The notes under the pieces were generated by a model. The model had not been told where the DNA came from. It made no database searches and worked only from the letters and a program-made list of their open reading frames with translations. DNA of 13,846 nt. It comes from JAQTTT01 sp964565435 (GTDB lineage: Archaea; Nanobdellota; Nanobdellia; Tiddalikarchaeales; Tiddalikarchaeaceae). Made by a program: the position numbers and the translations under genes. Positions 5,386-11,917 of the stretch are shown here, piece after piece (positions within the stretch are counted from its first letter, which is position 1; each line of letters begins with the position of its first letter). The stretch covers positions 1 through 13,846 of the forward strand of contig CAZMEY010000015.1 in NCBI GenBank assembly GCA_964565435.1. The letters are read 5' to 3'.

Positions 5386-6153
5386 TTATATTTTTATTGC
5401 CCAATTAAATGTTAAAGAATTGTCTTGCCCTATGCTTATTACATCCATTTTGACAGTTCTTCCCTCAACTGTTTTTATCCAATACTTTCCGCCAATTACT
5501 GGAGCAATGCCTTTGACATAGCCTTCTTTTGGCATTTCATTCATTTGGGCATAAGTCAATTCTTCCTCTTTTATTATTTGGGCGCATTCTGATTCAATGC
5601 ACAATGCATTTATGAATCCTAAGGAGTCAATGTAAATATCCCCTGCGTTTTCCATTATTTCAATAATCATATTGCTAGAGAAGTCAAAATTTTGCCTTGA
5701 TTCATTGGTTGAAGCCGCAAGAGTTGTGAATCCTATACTCCACGAATTTTCTGCACCGCATTCTCCGGGAGTATGGTAATCCACTCCGAATGAGCATGCC
5801 CTGCAGGCATTATCATAGGTTAATCCGTCATTGCCGCAAACCTCTTGAACTGGGTCAGTGCACATATGGCTTAATCTATCATTTGAATTGCAATAGGTTG
5901 CTTGGCTTAACGCAGAAGCAGAGGAGCTTACACTTTCAATTTCGCATTCGCCTAAAATCCATGAATCAACTTGCGCAGCGCAAGCAGCGCAAGCGTTGCC
6001 GTAAGTCACTCCGTCGCTGCCGCATACCGGATTGTATTCAAGAGTGCATGCCTCTGCAGCTTTCTCTTGGTCAGTGCAGTAATGGATGCCTGATTGCGTG
6101 GTGCATCCTGCAATAATTGCCAATAAAAAAATACCAAATATCGCGAATTTCAT
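5386..6153 (-). CDS. Lipoprotein with two Kazal-type serine protease inhibitor domains
   Basis: A 255-residue exported lipoprotein with the lipobox IIAGC and C17. Two six-cysteine Kazal domains follow: domain 1 at C26-C36-C44-C55-C58-C70 and domain 2 at C88-C98-C106-C117-C120-C132, separated by a Ser/Ala-rich linker. Domain 1 holds CTLEYNPVCGSDGVTYGN, whose reactive loop puts Leu at P1 and closely matches avian ovomucoid third domains. Domain 2 has Asp-Pro at P1-P1', which is unlikely to be an efficient inhibitor. Residues 134-255 form an unrecognised C-terminal domain with two more cysteines. By family knowledge, domain 1 should block chymotrypsin-, elastase- or subtilisin-like proteases outside the cell. 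ATG at 6153 was chosen because the signal peptide starts there and the longer upstream frame would overlap the divergent gene. Confidence 0.9.
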   Translation of the reverse strand: MKFAIFGIFLLAIIAGCTTQSGIHYCTDQEKAAEACTLEYNPVCGSDGVTYGNACAACAAQVDSWILGECEIESVSSSASALSQATYCNSNDRLSHMCTDPVQEVCGNDGLTYDNACRACSFGVDYHTPGECGAENSWSIGFTTLAASTNESRQNFDFSSNMIIEIMENAGDIYIDSLGFINALCIESECAQIIKEEELTYAQMNEMPKEGYVKGIAPVIGGKYWIKTVEGRTVKMDVISIGQDNSLTFNWAIKI

Positions 6154-6175
6154 AATGAATATCAAGGTTTTTAAA

Positions 6176-6185
6176 TTTTTTAAAG
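6176..6185 (-). promoter_or_regulatory. TATA-like promoter of the Kazal lipoprotein gene
   Basis: CTTTAAAAAA on the minus strand is centred about 27 bases before the ATG at 6153, inside the 76-base divergent spacer. It supports initiation at 6153 over the upstream in-frame codon. Confidence 0.4.
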
Positions 6186-6194
6186 ATTTTGCCA

Positions 6195-6206
6195 AATTAT
6201 AAAAAT
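6195..6206 (+). promoter_or_regulatory. TATA-like promoter of the DUF2207 gene
   Basis: AATTATAAAAAT is centred about 29 bases before the ATG at 6230, which fits a leaderless start. It shares a 76-base divergent spacer with the Kazal gene promoter. Confidence 0.45.
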
Positions 6207-6229
6207 AAAGGATGAGATAGTTATCTGTA

Positions 6230-7849
6230 ATGAAAAGGATAGTTTTTGTAATCATTGCCTTGCTGTTTTTATCTCCATCTTTTGCCAGAAGCTATTATTT
6301 TAATGCAATCAATTCAAATGCCACTTTGCTTGAAAACGGGGATGTCTTGGTCAGGGAGGAGTGGATTGTAACCTTTGAAGGCCAATATAGCGAGCTTTAT
6401 AGGAAGTTCTATGAAGAGGTTGCTGATTTTAGGGTTTATGACAATTATGGAAATAGCGTTAATGTCGTTTACAGCAAGGGGGAGCATATTTGGAAAGGCC
6501 CTTTCATTGATGAAACAAAGATATTCATTTTGGAATATAAAATCATTGACTTAGTTGATATTGGAGAAGAGCAAGACATTTTTTATGAAACGCTTGTATT
6601 TTACGACAGGGATGCAGCTGTCATTTCATCAACCAATTACATTTTTTTTCCAAAGCCTTTTAGCGGAGAGTATAGGGTTAATATTGGCGAAGTTCAAAGA
6701 ATTGATGATTCTTCCTTAAAGGCATTTGCGGCGAATATTCCTGCAAATTCAGCCCTTGACTTTGAGGCAAAGCTTCCGAAAGGATACATTGTTTACCAAA
6801 ACACTTGGAAAAATTTTGTTGCAAGGAATCCATTTATCATTATTGCGCTTGCTGTGATTCCTGCAATATTGATGTGCCTGCTCCCTATTTATGCAATTAA
6901 AAATTTTATTTTACTCCTTTGGGAAAGGAAAAAATATGAAAATGGAAGCGCTGAAAATGTAAGGGTTGAAAGCTTGAAGCCCGCCATTGCAGAGATTTCA
7001 GTTAAGGGAAAAGCGGGACCAAATGGAATAATTGCAACGCTTCTTGACTTGGCTGTAAGGGGATATATTTTTATTGAAAAAATTGACAAAGGTGGATGGT
7101 TTGATGAAACTTGGCTTATTAAAATGAAAGATGATTATTCTAAATTGAATGATTATGAAAAAAAGCTCATGGGCATCTTGTTTGGCTCTGCGAAGAAAAT
7201 AAATATAAATTCTTTAAGCAAAAAGTTTTCTTCAACTAGCAGCTTAAACACTCCTTTAAAAAAAATGATTGAATTGATTGAAAAAGATGGATATGATAAT
7301 GGGCTTTTTTTAAAAGAGATGGATGAATTCAGCAATGATTTTGGCAAAAAAACTATTTTTCCATTTCTTGGAGGAAGCATTCTATTATTTATATACATGA
7401 TTTATGCTTCAATATTTTTAATGGAGCAAGGAATGATTGACATGTCAGTTTTTGGGGCATTTTTCCCATTATTTTTTGTAATAATTATAATAATAGCCTT
7501 GTTTGCGCAACCAAAGGATTTAATCCCTTTAACCCCTAAAGGCGCAGGGGCAAGAAAAACATATTCTGAATTAAGGGATAATATTAGCGAATTCCCGCTT
7601 ACTGAGGGAAGGATTTTTGACATTTATTTGCCTTATGCTACAGCATTGGGCGTGCAAAAAAAATGGGTTAAAAAGGCTGAATTGCTTAATTACAAAAGCT
7701 CCTGGCATAGCAGCAATTTAAACGCTTCATCAATAATTTTTTTGACTTCCTCGCTTAATTCATCAATAGCCCCTAAATCCAGCGGAGGGGGCAGCGGTGG
7801 CTTTGGCGGAGGAGGCGGAGGGGGTGGCGGCGGAGGAGGCGCAAGATAG
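6230..7849 (+). CDS. DUF2207 family membrane protein with polyglycine tail
   Basis: A signal peptide (1-19, FA at the cleavage site) leads into an extracellular beta-rich DUF2207 domain (about 20-190). A transmembrane segment follows at about 200-222 and a cytoplasmic region at about 231-373, with the family-like stretch around residues 250-283 (KPAIAEIS, GIIATLLDLAVRGYI). Two further membrane segments are at about 375-398 and 405-426. The family's near-C-terminal YLPYATALGVQKKW motif is at 466-479. The protein ends in a Gly-rich tail (519-538) with an unbroken run of 12 glycines. Such tails are common in DUF2207 proteins of bacteria and archaea, whose function is unknown. The stop is one base from the convergent kinase gene. 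The GGN codon run makes a local GC peak. Confidence 0.92.
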   Translation: MKRIVFVIIALLFLSPSFARSYYFNAINSNATLLENGDVLVREEWIVTFEGQYSELYRKFYEEVADFRVYDNYGNSVNVVYSKGEHIWKGPFIDETKIFILEYKIIDLVDIGEEQDIFYETLVFYDRDAAVISSTNYIFFPKPFSGEYRVNIGEVQRIDDSSLKAFAANIPANSALDFEAKLPKGYIVYQNTWKNFVARNPFIIIALAVIPAILMCLLPIYAIKNFILLLWERKKYENGSAENVRVESLKPAIAEISVKGKAGPNGIIATLLDLAVRGYIFIEKIDKGGWFDETWLIKMKDDYSKLNDYEKKLMGILFGSAKKININSLSKKFSSTSSLNTPLKKMIELIEKDGYDNGLFLKEMDEFSNDFGKKTIFPFLGGSILLFIYMIYASIFLMEQGMIDMSVFGAFFPLFFVIIIIIALFAQPKDLIPLTPKGAGARKTYSELRDNISEFPLTEGRIFDIYLPYATALGVQKKWVKKAELLNYKSSWHSSNLNASSIIFLTSSLNSSIAPKSSGGGSGGFGGGGGGGGGGGGAR

Positions 7850-7850
7850 T

Positions 7851-8600
7851 TCAATTGAATAATCTTGTGCATTCATTGCTTTCCATTTTTAATACAGGCA
7901 TTAGTTTTTCCGCGCTTGATATTATTACATCTTTGCCGAATATTTTGCAGGCTTCAATCTTTGAAAGCATTCCGCCAGTTCCAAAAGGAGTTTTTCCGGA
8001 TTTTATGTATTTATAAGCATCGTTGCAATAGCATTCTTTTATTAATTTATCATTGTCCAAATCATAGATTCCCCCAATATTTGTAATCATGATTAATAGA
8101 TCGCATCCTGCTTCTTTGGCAACAATCGCTGATAAATGGTCATTGTCTGAATAAAATTGCACTTTTTTCAGCTCATAATCAGCCAAGGAGTCATTGAAGT
8201 TGATTATGGGAACAGCCCATAAATCCAGGCAGTATTCAAGATTTTTCAGCACATTGCCTTTTTTTACATAATCCTCCAAATCGTCGCATGTCAGCAAGTA
8301 TTGGCTTACTGGCAATTCTCCAAAGATTTCAGAATATTTTTGCATGAGAAATGGCTGGCCAACTCCGCAAGCCAATTGCTTATAATTCATATTGTCTTCA
8401 GGGTTTATGCCCCTTGAAATCAATTCAAGCTCCCCTAATTTTCTTGCTCCTGAACTTACAATCAATGATTTAACATTATTCTCCCTGCAATACTCAACAG
8501 CTTCTTTCAATACATTGATTGAGTAATCATTGATTGCTTCGCTGCCAATCTTGAATAAAACTCTTTTGCCTGATAAATTTCCCAAAATATTGTTAATCAT
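7851..8600 (-). CDS. Glutamate 5-kinase-like amino acid kinase (no PUA domain)
   Basis: An amino-acid-kinase fold protein of 249 residues. Motifs follow ProB: FKIGS (16-20), VSSGA (48-52), GVGQPFLMQKY (79-89), NFND (134-137), FYSDNDHLSAIVA (149-161), ITNIGGIY (172-179) and GTGGMLSK (207-214). ProB phosphorylates glutamate to gamma-glutamyl phosphate, the first step of proline synthesis. This protein stops after the kinase fold, so the C-terminal PUA domain of many ProB enzymes is missing. The usual T-D aspartate is N173. No proA lies in the window, so a different carboxylate or phosphate substrate is possible. ATG at 8600 is preferred to the TTG at 8609. No Shine-Dalgarno is present, and a TATA-like element lies about 32 bases upstream. 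It converges with the DUF2207 gene with a one-base gap. Confidence 0.8.
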   Translation of the reverse strand: MINNILGNLSGKRVLFKIGSEAINDYSINVLKEAVEYCRENNVKSLIVSSGARKLGELELISRGINPEDNMNYKQLACGVGQPFLMQKYSEIFGELPVSQYLLTCDDLEDYVKKGNVLKNLEYCLDLWAVPIINFNDSLADYELKKVQFYSDNDHLSAIVAKEAGCDLLIMITNIGGIYDLDNDKLIKECYCNDAYKYIKSGKTPFGTGGMLSKIEACKIFGKDVIISSAEKLMPVLKMESNECTRLFN

Positions 8601-8626
8601 ATTTAACAAAAAGGAGGAGTTTTTGA

Positions 8627-8638
8627 ATTTTTAAAAAT
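8627..8638 (-). promoter_or_regulatory. TATA-like promoter of the amino acid kinase gene
   Basis: The palindromic ATTTTTAAAAAT is centred about 32 bases before the ATG at 8600, in the 48-base gap after the RNase J-like gene. It fits a leaderless or nearly leaderless transcript. Confidence 0.35.
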
Positions 8639-8648
8639 TGCTATTCCC

Positions 8649-10115
8649 TTATTTTACCTCAATTGTTTCGTCTTTTTTTGGAATAATCACTTTTTTGCCC
8701 AATTCTTTGAACTTGTGGGGCTCAAGCGTGTGTATTGGAATTATTATTTCCGGATTTATCTCTGAGAGCATCCATTTTAGGTCCGAATAGCTGGCGTGGC
8801 CTGAGCAGTGTATTTGATAGGTGTCTTTGGCAGTTATTCCAAAATGCTCAAACCACCTAATCACCCTTTCCTCATCAAGTTCCATTTCATCATCAAAGGG
8901 TTCGCAAGTGCTTCTAATTCTAATGCTACCCTCAACTGGCTTAATGTCTATTAGGTTTTGCATTGAGAAGGGGCTTAAATAATAGACATATTTGCTTTGG
9001 TTCTTGCTTAATTCCTTGCTTGTTATCGTGTTTTTCTTGGCTAAAAACTCCCTTTCCCATTTAGAGTAGTCTTTTTCTATCTCTTTTTCGTCAAAGCCTT
9101 CCTTATTCACCAAGTGCCAGCTTTTAGGCTGCAAATAAATCAAGACATTGCTGACTATTTCAAGGTATTTTTCCTTGAATAATGACAATAAATAATATTG
9201 CTTGAAATCAACGATTAATTTTCTTCCAGCTTTCTTGGAAGCGTTATAAAATGTTTCTATCCTATCCAAATCCCTTGCAGGATAAGTGGCAACAACTAAT
9301 CCTTTGGCGTTTTTTATCTTGGAATATATCTCGTTTTCAACCTCTTGCTCAGAGATTATCTTGTCTGATTCAGTCCTTGTGCCTTCAGTTATTAAGGCTT
9401 TTAGGTTGGCTAATTTGCACATCTCAACAAAGTGCCTTGACTCTTCAATGTGCCTTCCATGAAACCTTAAATCCCCGGTGTAGCCAATGTTTCCAATAGT
9501 GGTTTCAATAATGTAAGCAGTCGCTCCGGGCAATGAATGGTCAACCAAAAAAGCCATTACTTCTAAATGCTTTATTTTGAAAGCTTTCTCATATTCAACT
9601 TTTATTATATTCCTATTCCTTACTAATTCCTCTTTTTTCCTGTCAGCCCTGCTAAGCTCGCCTTTATTGTTTTTGTAAAATTGAAATTTGGGGCCAACTG
9701 ACAAATAATCAGTGCTGTTGGAATTCGCAGCATTGTCAAAAACCTCCATTATTTTGCATGTTCCCTCAGAGCAATAGATTGGAATGCTGGGCCTTACCAG
9801 CTTAAACATTGCTATATGGTCAGCATGGGCATGGCTTACTAATATTGCATCAATTTCATCCTTTTTAGAATCATTCAATCCTGAATGCCTTACTATATCC
9901 TCATTGTAAAAGCCCTTAATCCAAGGGACAAGCCCTAATTCCAAATAATCATTCAATCCATTGCCAATCCTGGGCTGCAAAAACTCGCTGAAATAATAAC
10001 CCATATCCTTAAAGCCCATTCCAAAGTCCAAAAAAACCTTAGCATCTTTGTCTTCCAATAATATCTTGTTGCCGCCTATCTCCCCTGCTCCGCCAAAAAA
10101 TGTGAATTTTACCAT
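8649..10115 (-). CDS. RNase J-like metallo-beta-lactamase/beta-CASP protein
   Basis: A 488-residue MBL-fold protein. FFGGAGEIGGNKILLED (6-22) and FLDFGMGF (28-35) open the fold. The metal site is HAHADH (95-100), with H193 (DHSLPG) and D215 (GYTGDLRFHG). Residues about 240-400 form the beta-CASP part, which includes TYPARDLDR (277-285). H-C-S-G-H-A (436-441) and PIHT (460-463) complete the metal-site and CASP motifs. By family this should be a zinc-dependent RNA nuclease for RNA processing or decay. It is shorter than bacterial RNase J (~550 aa) and has an unusual ~50-residue insert (about 37-88) before HAHADH. ATG at 10115 matches the family N-terminus and has a TATA-like element about 29 bases upstream. 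The alternative ATG at 10163 would overlap the previous gene by ATGA and add 16 residues. Confidence 0.87.
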   Translation of the reverse strand: MVKFTFFGGAGEIGGNKILLEDKDAKVFLDFGMGFKDMGYYFSEFLQPRIGNGLNDYLELGLVPWIKGFYNEDIVRHSGLNDSKKDEIDAILVSHAHADHIAMFKLVRPSIPIYCSEGTCKIMEVFDNAANSNSTDYLSVGPKFQFYKNNKGELSRADRKKEELVRNRNIIKVEYEKAFKIKHLEVMAFLVDHSLPGATAYIIETTIGNIGYTGDLRFHGRHIEESRHFVEMCKLANLKALITEGTRTESDKIISEQEVENEIYSKIKNAKGLVVATYPARDLDRIETFYNASKKAGRKLIVDFKQYYLLSLFKEKYLEIVSNVLIYLQPKSWHLVNKEGFDEKEIEKDYSKWEREFLAKKNTITSKELSKNQSKYVYYLSPFSMQNLIDIKPVEGSIRIRSTCEPFDDEMELDEERVIRWFEHFGITAKDTYQIHCSGHASYSDLKWMLSEINPEIIIPIHTLEPHKFKELGKKVIIPKKDETIEVK

Positions 10116-10138
10116 AGCATTTTTTAATAATCTTATAG

Positions 10139-10149
10139 ATTTTAAATTT
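10139..10149 (-). promoter_or_regulatory. TATA-like element ahead of the RNase J-like gene
   Basis: AAATTTAAAAT on the minus strand is centred about 29 bases before the ATG at 10115, partly between the two candidate start codons. Its spacing supports 10115, but co-translation from 10163 with the upstream gene remains possible. Confidence 0.3.
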
Positions 10150-10159
10150 GATTGAAAAA

Positions 10160-10663
10160 TCATTTAAGAATTTTTTTGTAATGATTATTGGATTTCATCT
10201 CTTCATAAACCCAAACCATCCTGTCAAGGAACCACATCTTTCCTAAGTAAATTAGTATTATTCCAATGATTGCACTGCTTAAATTAAGATATGCCAATCC
10301 AATTACTAAGGGTATTAATCCTGAAGCTTGGATTATATAAAGCATTTTTATTATTGATTCATGGTGTTTTGGAACATTGATTTTGTTTCTTTTAGCCCAC
10401 ATCATCTCTCCTATTACGCTTTTTGAAGCCCAAGAGTCAATGCTTTTTTGTTCACTGAAAAACAAGGGATTAATGAAAGTCCAAATAATTATTGCCCCTA
10501 ATGGCATTAATGAATACCATCCAATCCATGCCCTGCTCCAAACAGCCAAGGCAAAAAATGGCAATATTATGAATCTTGTCCAAACACTGGCAGGGTTTGC
10601 ATGCTTTTTCCAATTCTCATTTTTTAACCCAAAAATCCCGCTTATTTTTTCTTCGCTGGTCAT
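10160..10663 (-). CDS. DUF6653-like small integral membrane protein
   Basis: A 167-residue protein with an N-terminal cytoplasmic stretch and hydrophobic segments at about 29-45, 48-68, 106-124 and 127-145. It carries the HANPASVWTRF (21-31), WSRAWIGW (42-49), INPLFF (64-69) and WFLDRMVWVYEEM (144-156) pattern that I associate with the DUF6653 family of archaeal and bacterial membrane proteins. That assignment is from memory. No catalytic role is known to me. Its stop overlaps by four bases (ATGA) the upstream possible start of the RNase J-like gene, so the two are probably co-transcribed. A TATA-like element lies about 26 bases before the ATG, and the gene is divergent from the DegV-like gene. 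Confidence 0.75.
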   Translation of the reverse strand: MTSEEKISGIFGLKNENWKKHANPASVWTRFIILPFFALAVWSRAWIGWYSLMPLGAIIIWTFINPLFFSEQKSIDSWASKSVIGEMMWAKRNKINVPKHHESIIKMLYIIQASGLIPLVIGLAYLNLSSAIIGIILIYLGKMWFLDRMVWVYEEMKSNNHYKKILK

Positions 10664-10683
10664 TAATGAATGATATATTTGGA

Positions 10684-10696
10684 AGATATTAAAATG
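10684..10696 (-). promoter_or_regulatory. TATA-like promoter of the DUF6653-like gene
   Basis: An ATTTTAATATC-containing element on the minus strand is centred about 26 bases before the ATG at 10663. It lies in the 103-base divergent spacer, which holds further A/T-rich elements for the opposite gene. Confidence 0.35.
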
Positions 10697-10741
10697 TTTT
10701 TGTAATTATAAATGGCAATATTTAATAATTAGCAAGAAGTA

Positions 10742-10752
10742 TTTTTTTATTA
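10742..10752 (+). promoter_or_regulatory. Possible TATA-like element of the DegV-like gene
   Basis: TTTTTTTATTA is centred about 20 bases before the ATG at 10767, a little close for a leaderless start. ATTTAATAAT at 10720-10729 is an alternative that would give a leader of about 17 bases. Which one is used cannot be told from the sequence. Confidence 0.25.
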
Positions 10753-10766
10753 GGCGTTAAAAAACC

Positions 10767-11618
10767 ATGTTTGAAAATATTATTAAAATATATGTTGATG
10801 CTCAAGGCAAGGCCAGTATAACCAATTTAAGCGTTACCCTTATTGTTGATGGCACAATTGATTTTATAAGAGAATCTGATAAATCCAAGGTAAGCATTGT
10901 TAATGTGGGCATATTTTCCAAAAATGAGCAGTTTAAAGGAAGCATGGAAGAATTTTATAAATTGTTAGAGCTAAAAGAAAGCGGTTTCATCACTAAAGAA
11001 GCAAGCGTCCAAGATTTTGAAAGCGCAATAATGCAAAGCAAGGCTGATTCAATAATAATAGTTACTGCAAGCAAGCATTTGTCAAAAAACTATGATAACG
11101 CTTTTTTGGCTGCCAAGAATCATTCAAATGTTCTGGTTTTTGATTCAAAGCTTATAAGCGGGGCTTACGGCTTGTTGATTAGCAAAATCATTGATGACTT
11201 AGAGAGTAAGACAGATTATGAATCAACAGTTTCAAGGATTCCAATGCATAAGGATAAGATTAGCAGCTATTTTGCTGTCGGAAACATTAACCATTTGATA
11301 AGAGGTGGAAGGATTTCAAAATTCATAGGCTTTTTCATAAAAATTGCTAGGATTAACCCTGTGCTTAAATTATTCTATGGAAGGATTGTAAATAATGGCA
11401 AAAATTTAAGCGATGGAAGGATGACTAAGGGATTAATGGAGTATTTGGCCAAAAAGATTGGAAGCAATTTTGTTTACATTTTTGAGAACAAAGTGTTCAA
11501 AAATAAAAACGAAGCAATGGCTGTTCCTAAAAACTCAAGGCATTGCGGGAAATTAAACCCGTCAATAGCAACCCATCTTGGCCCGGAATATGTTTCAATA
11601 TTCTGGTATAATGAGTAA
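10767..11618 (+). CDS. DegV/FakB-like fatty-acid-binding protein
   Basis: A 283-residue protein with the DegV two-lobe layout. Key segments are TLIVDGTIDF (24-33, aligning with the usual vtDStaDL strand), SKHLSKNYDNAFLAAK (102-117, the SxxLSGTYxSA region), VFDSKLISGAYG (124-135), INHLIRGGRISKF (174-186) and NPVLKLFYGRI (197-207). The C-terminal THLGPEYVSIFW (269-280) corresponds to HxGPgxlgv. In bacteria FakB proteins of this family present acyl chains to the kinase FakA, and no FakA is in this window. The N-terminal ~20 residues extend beyond the usual start, and no alternative ATG precedes residue 60. The usual DST and TSQPS loops are altered (DGT; TKEAS at 76-80), so lipid binding may differ. 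Archaeal membrane lipids are isoprenoid, which makes the ligand an open question. Confidence 0.82.
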   Translation: MFENIIKIYVDAQGKASITNLSVTLIVDGTIDFIRESDKSKVSIVNVGIFSKNEQFKGSMEEFYKLLELKESGFITKEASVQDFESAIMQSKADSIIIVTASKHLSKNYDNAFLAAKNHSNVLVFDSKLISGAYGLLISKIIDDLESKTDYESTVSRIPMHKDKISSYFAVGNINHLIRGGRISKFIGFFIKIARINPVLKLFYGRIVNNGKNLSDGRMTKGLMEYLAKKIGSNFVYIFENKVFKNKNEAMAVPKNSRHCGKLNPSIATHLGPEYVSIFWYNE

Positions 11619-11620
11619 AA

Positions 11621-11628
11621 TATAAATA
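11621..11628 (+). promoter_or_regulatory. TATA box of the 76-residue protein gene
   Basis: TATAAATA lies 39-46 bases before the ATG at 11667, immediately after the DegV-like stop codon. Transcription would start near 11650 and leave a short leader containing GGGTGG. Confidence 0.5.
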
Positions 11629-11652
11629 CTTGATTGACAATACCTAATAATT

Positions 11653-11658
11653 GGGTGG
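11653..11658 (+). promoter_or_regulatory. Ribosome-binding-site-like GGGTGG
   Basis: GGGTGG ends 8 bases before the ATG at 11667 and partly matches the archaeal anti-Shine-Dalgarno sequence. It supports that ATG over the in-frame TTG at 11634, which would lie upstream of the expected transcription start. Confidence 0.45.
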
Positions 11659-11666
11659 TAAAAAAA

Positions 11667-11897
11667 ATGATTTCTGACATTGAATTCAACAATGCGTCTT
11701 TTGAATTGTCAAGATTTGAAGAGATGCTTGTTAAAAGCAAAAATGAAAACAAAGAGGATTTGTGGGAAAAAAAGCTTGAATTAATGGATAAATACAATCC
11801 ATTATTGACTGATGAAGAGCAGATGGGATACATGAATGAATACAGGGCTTATCTATCTAAGAAGATTAAAGAAAGCAAGCTGGAAGAATACATCTAA
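11667..11897 (+). CDS. Small helical hypothetical protein, 76 aa
   Basis: I do not recognise this protein. It is 76 residues, rich in Glu and Lys, without cysteine, signal peptide or membrane segment. It appears almost fully helical, with two likely helices (about 11-43 and 49-75) around the loop NPLLTDEEQ (44-52). This suggests a small cytoplasmic helical hairpin or a binding protein. The start is supported by a TATA box and a GGGTGG site. It has its own promoter despite following the DegV-like gene by 48 bases. It converges with the large membrane-protein gene, with 18 bases between stops. Confidence 0.7.
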   Translation: MISDIEFNNASFELSRFEEMLVKSKNENKEDLWEKKLELMDKYNPLLTDEEQMGYMNEYRAYLSKKIKESKLEEYI

Positions 11898-11901
11898 ATC
11901 A

Positions 11902-11917
11902 TTTTTCTAATTTTTTT
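11902..11917 (+). terminator. T-rich terminator after the 76-residue protein gene
   Basis: T5 and T7 runs (TTTTTCTAATTTTTTT) directly follow the stop codon and fill the short convergent gap, then run into the end of the opposite gene. They fit archaeal T-tract termination on the plus strand. Confidence 0.4.

Noticed and set aside
6154..6255. 34-residue N-terminal extension of the Kazal lipoprotein
   Set aside because: It would bury the signal peptide internally and overlap the divergent DUF2207 start. The ATG at 6153 begins a standard lipoprotein signal.
7690..7872. Minus-strand frame with a polyproline run
   Set aside because: It is the exact antisense of the glycine-rich tail of the DUF2207 gene, has no initiation signal and overlaps two convergent real genes.
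8611..8618. AGGAGGAG on the plus strand, looking like a Shine-Dalgarno site
   Set aside because: No plus-strand reading frame starts after it, and the region is the 5' side of a minus-strand gene.
10377..10673. 98-codon plus-strand frame opposite the DUF6653-like gene
   Set aside because: The minus-strand product has coherent membrane segments and a familiar motif set, whereas this frame has no recognisable feature.
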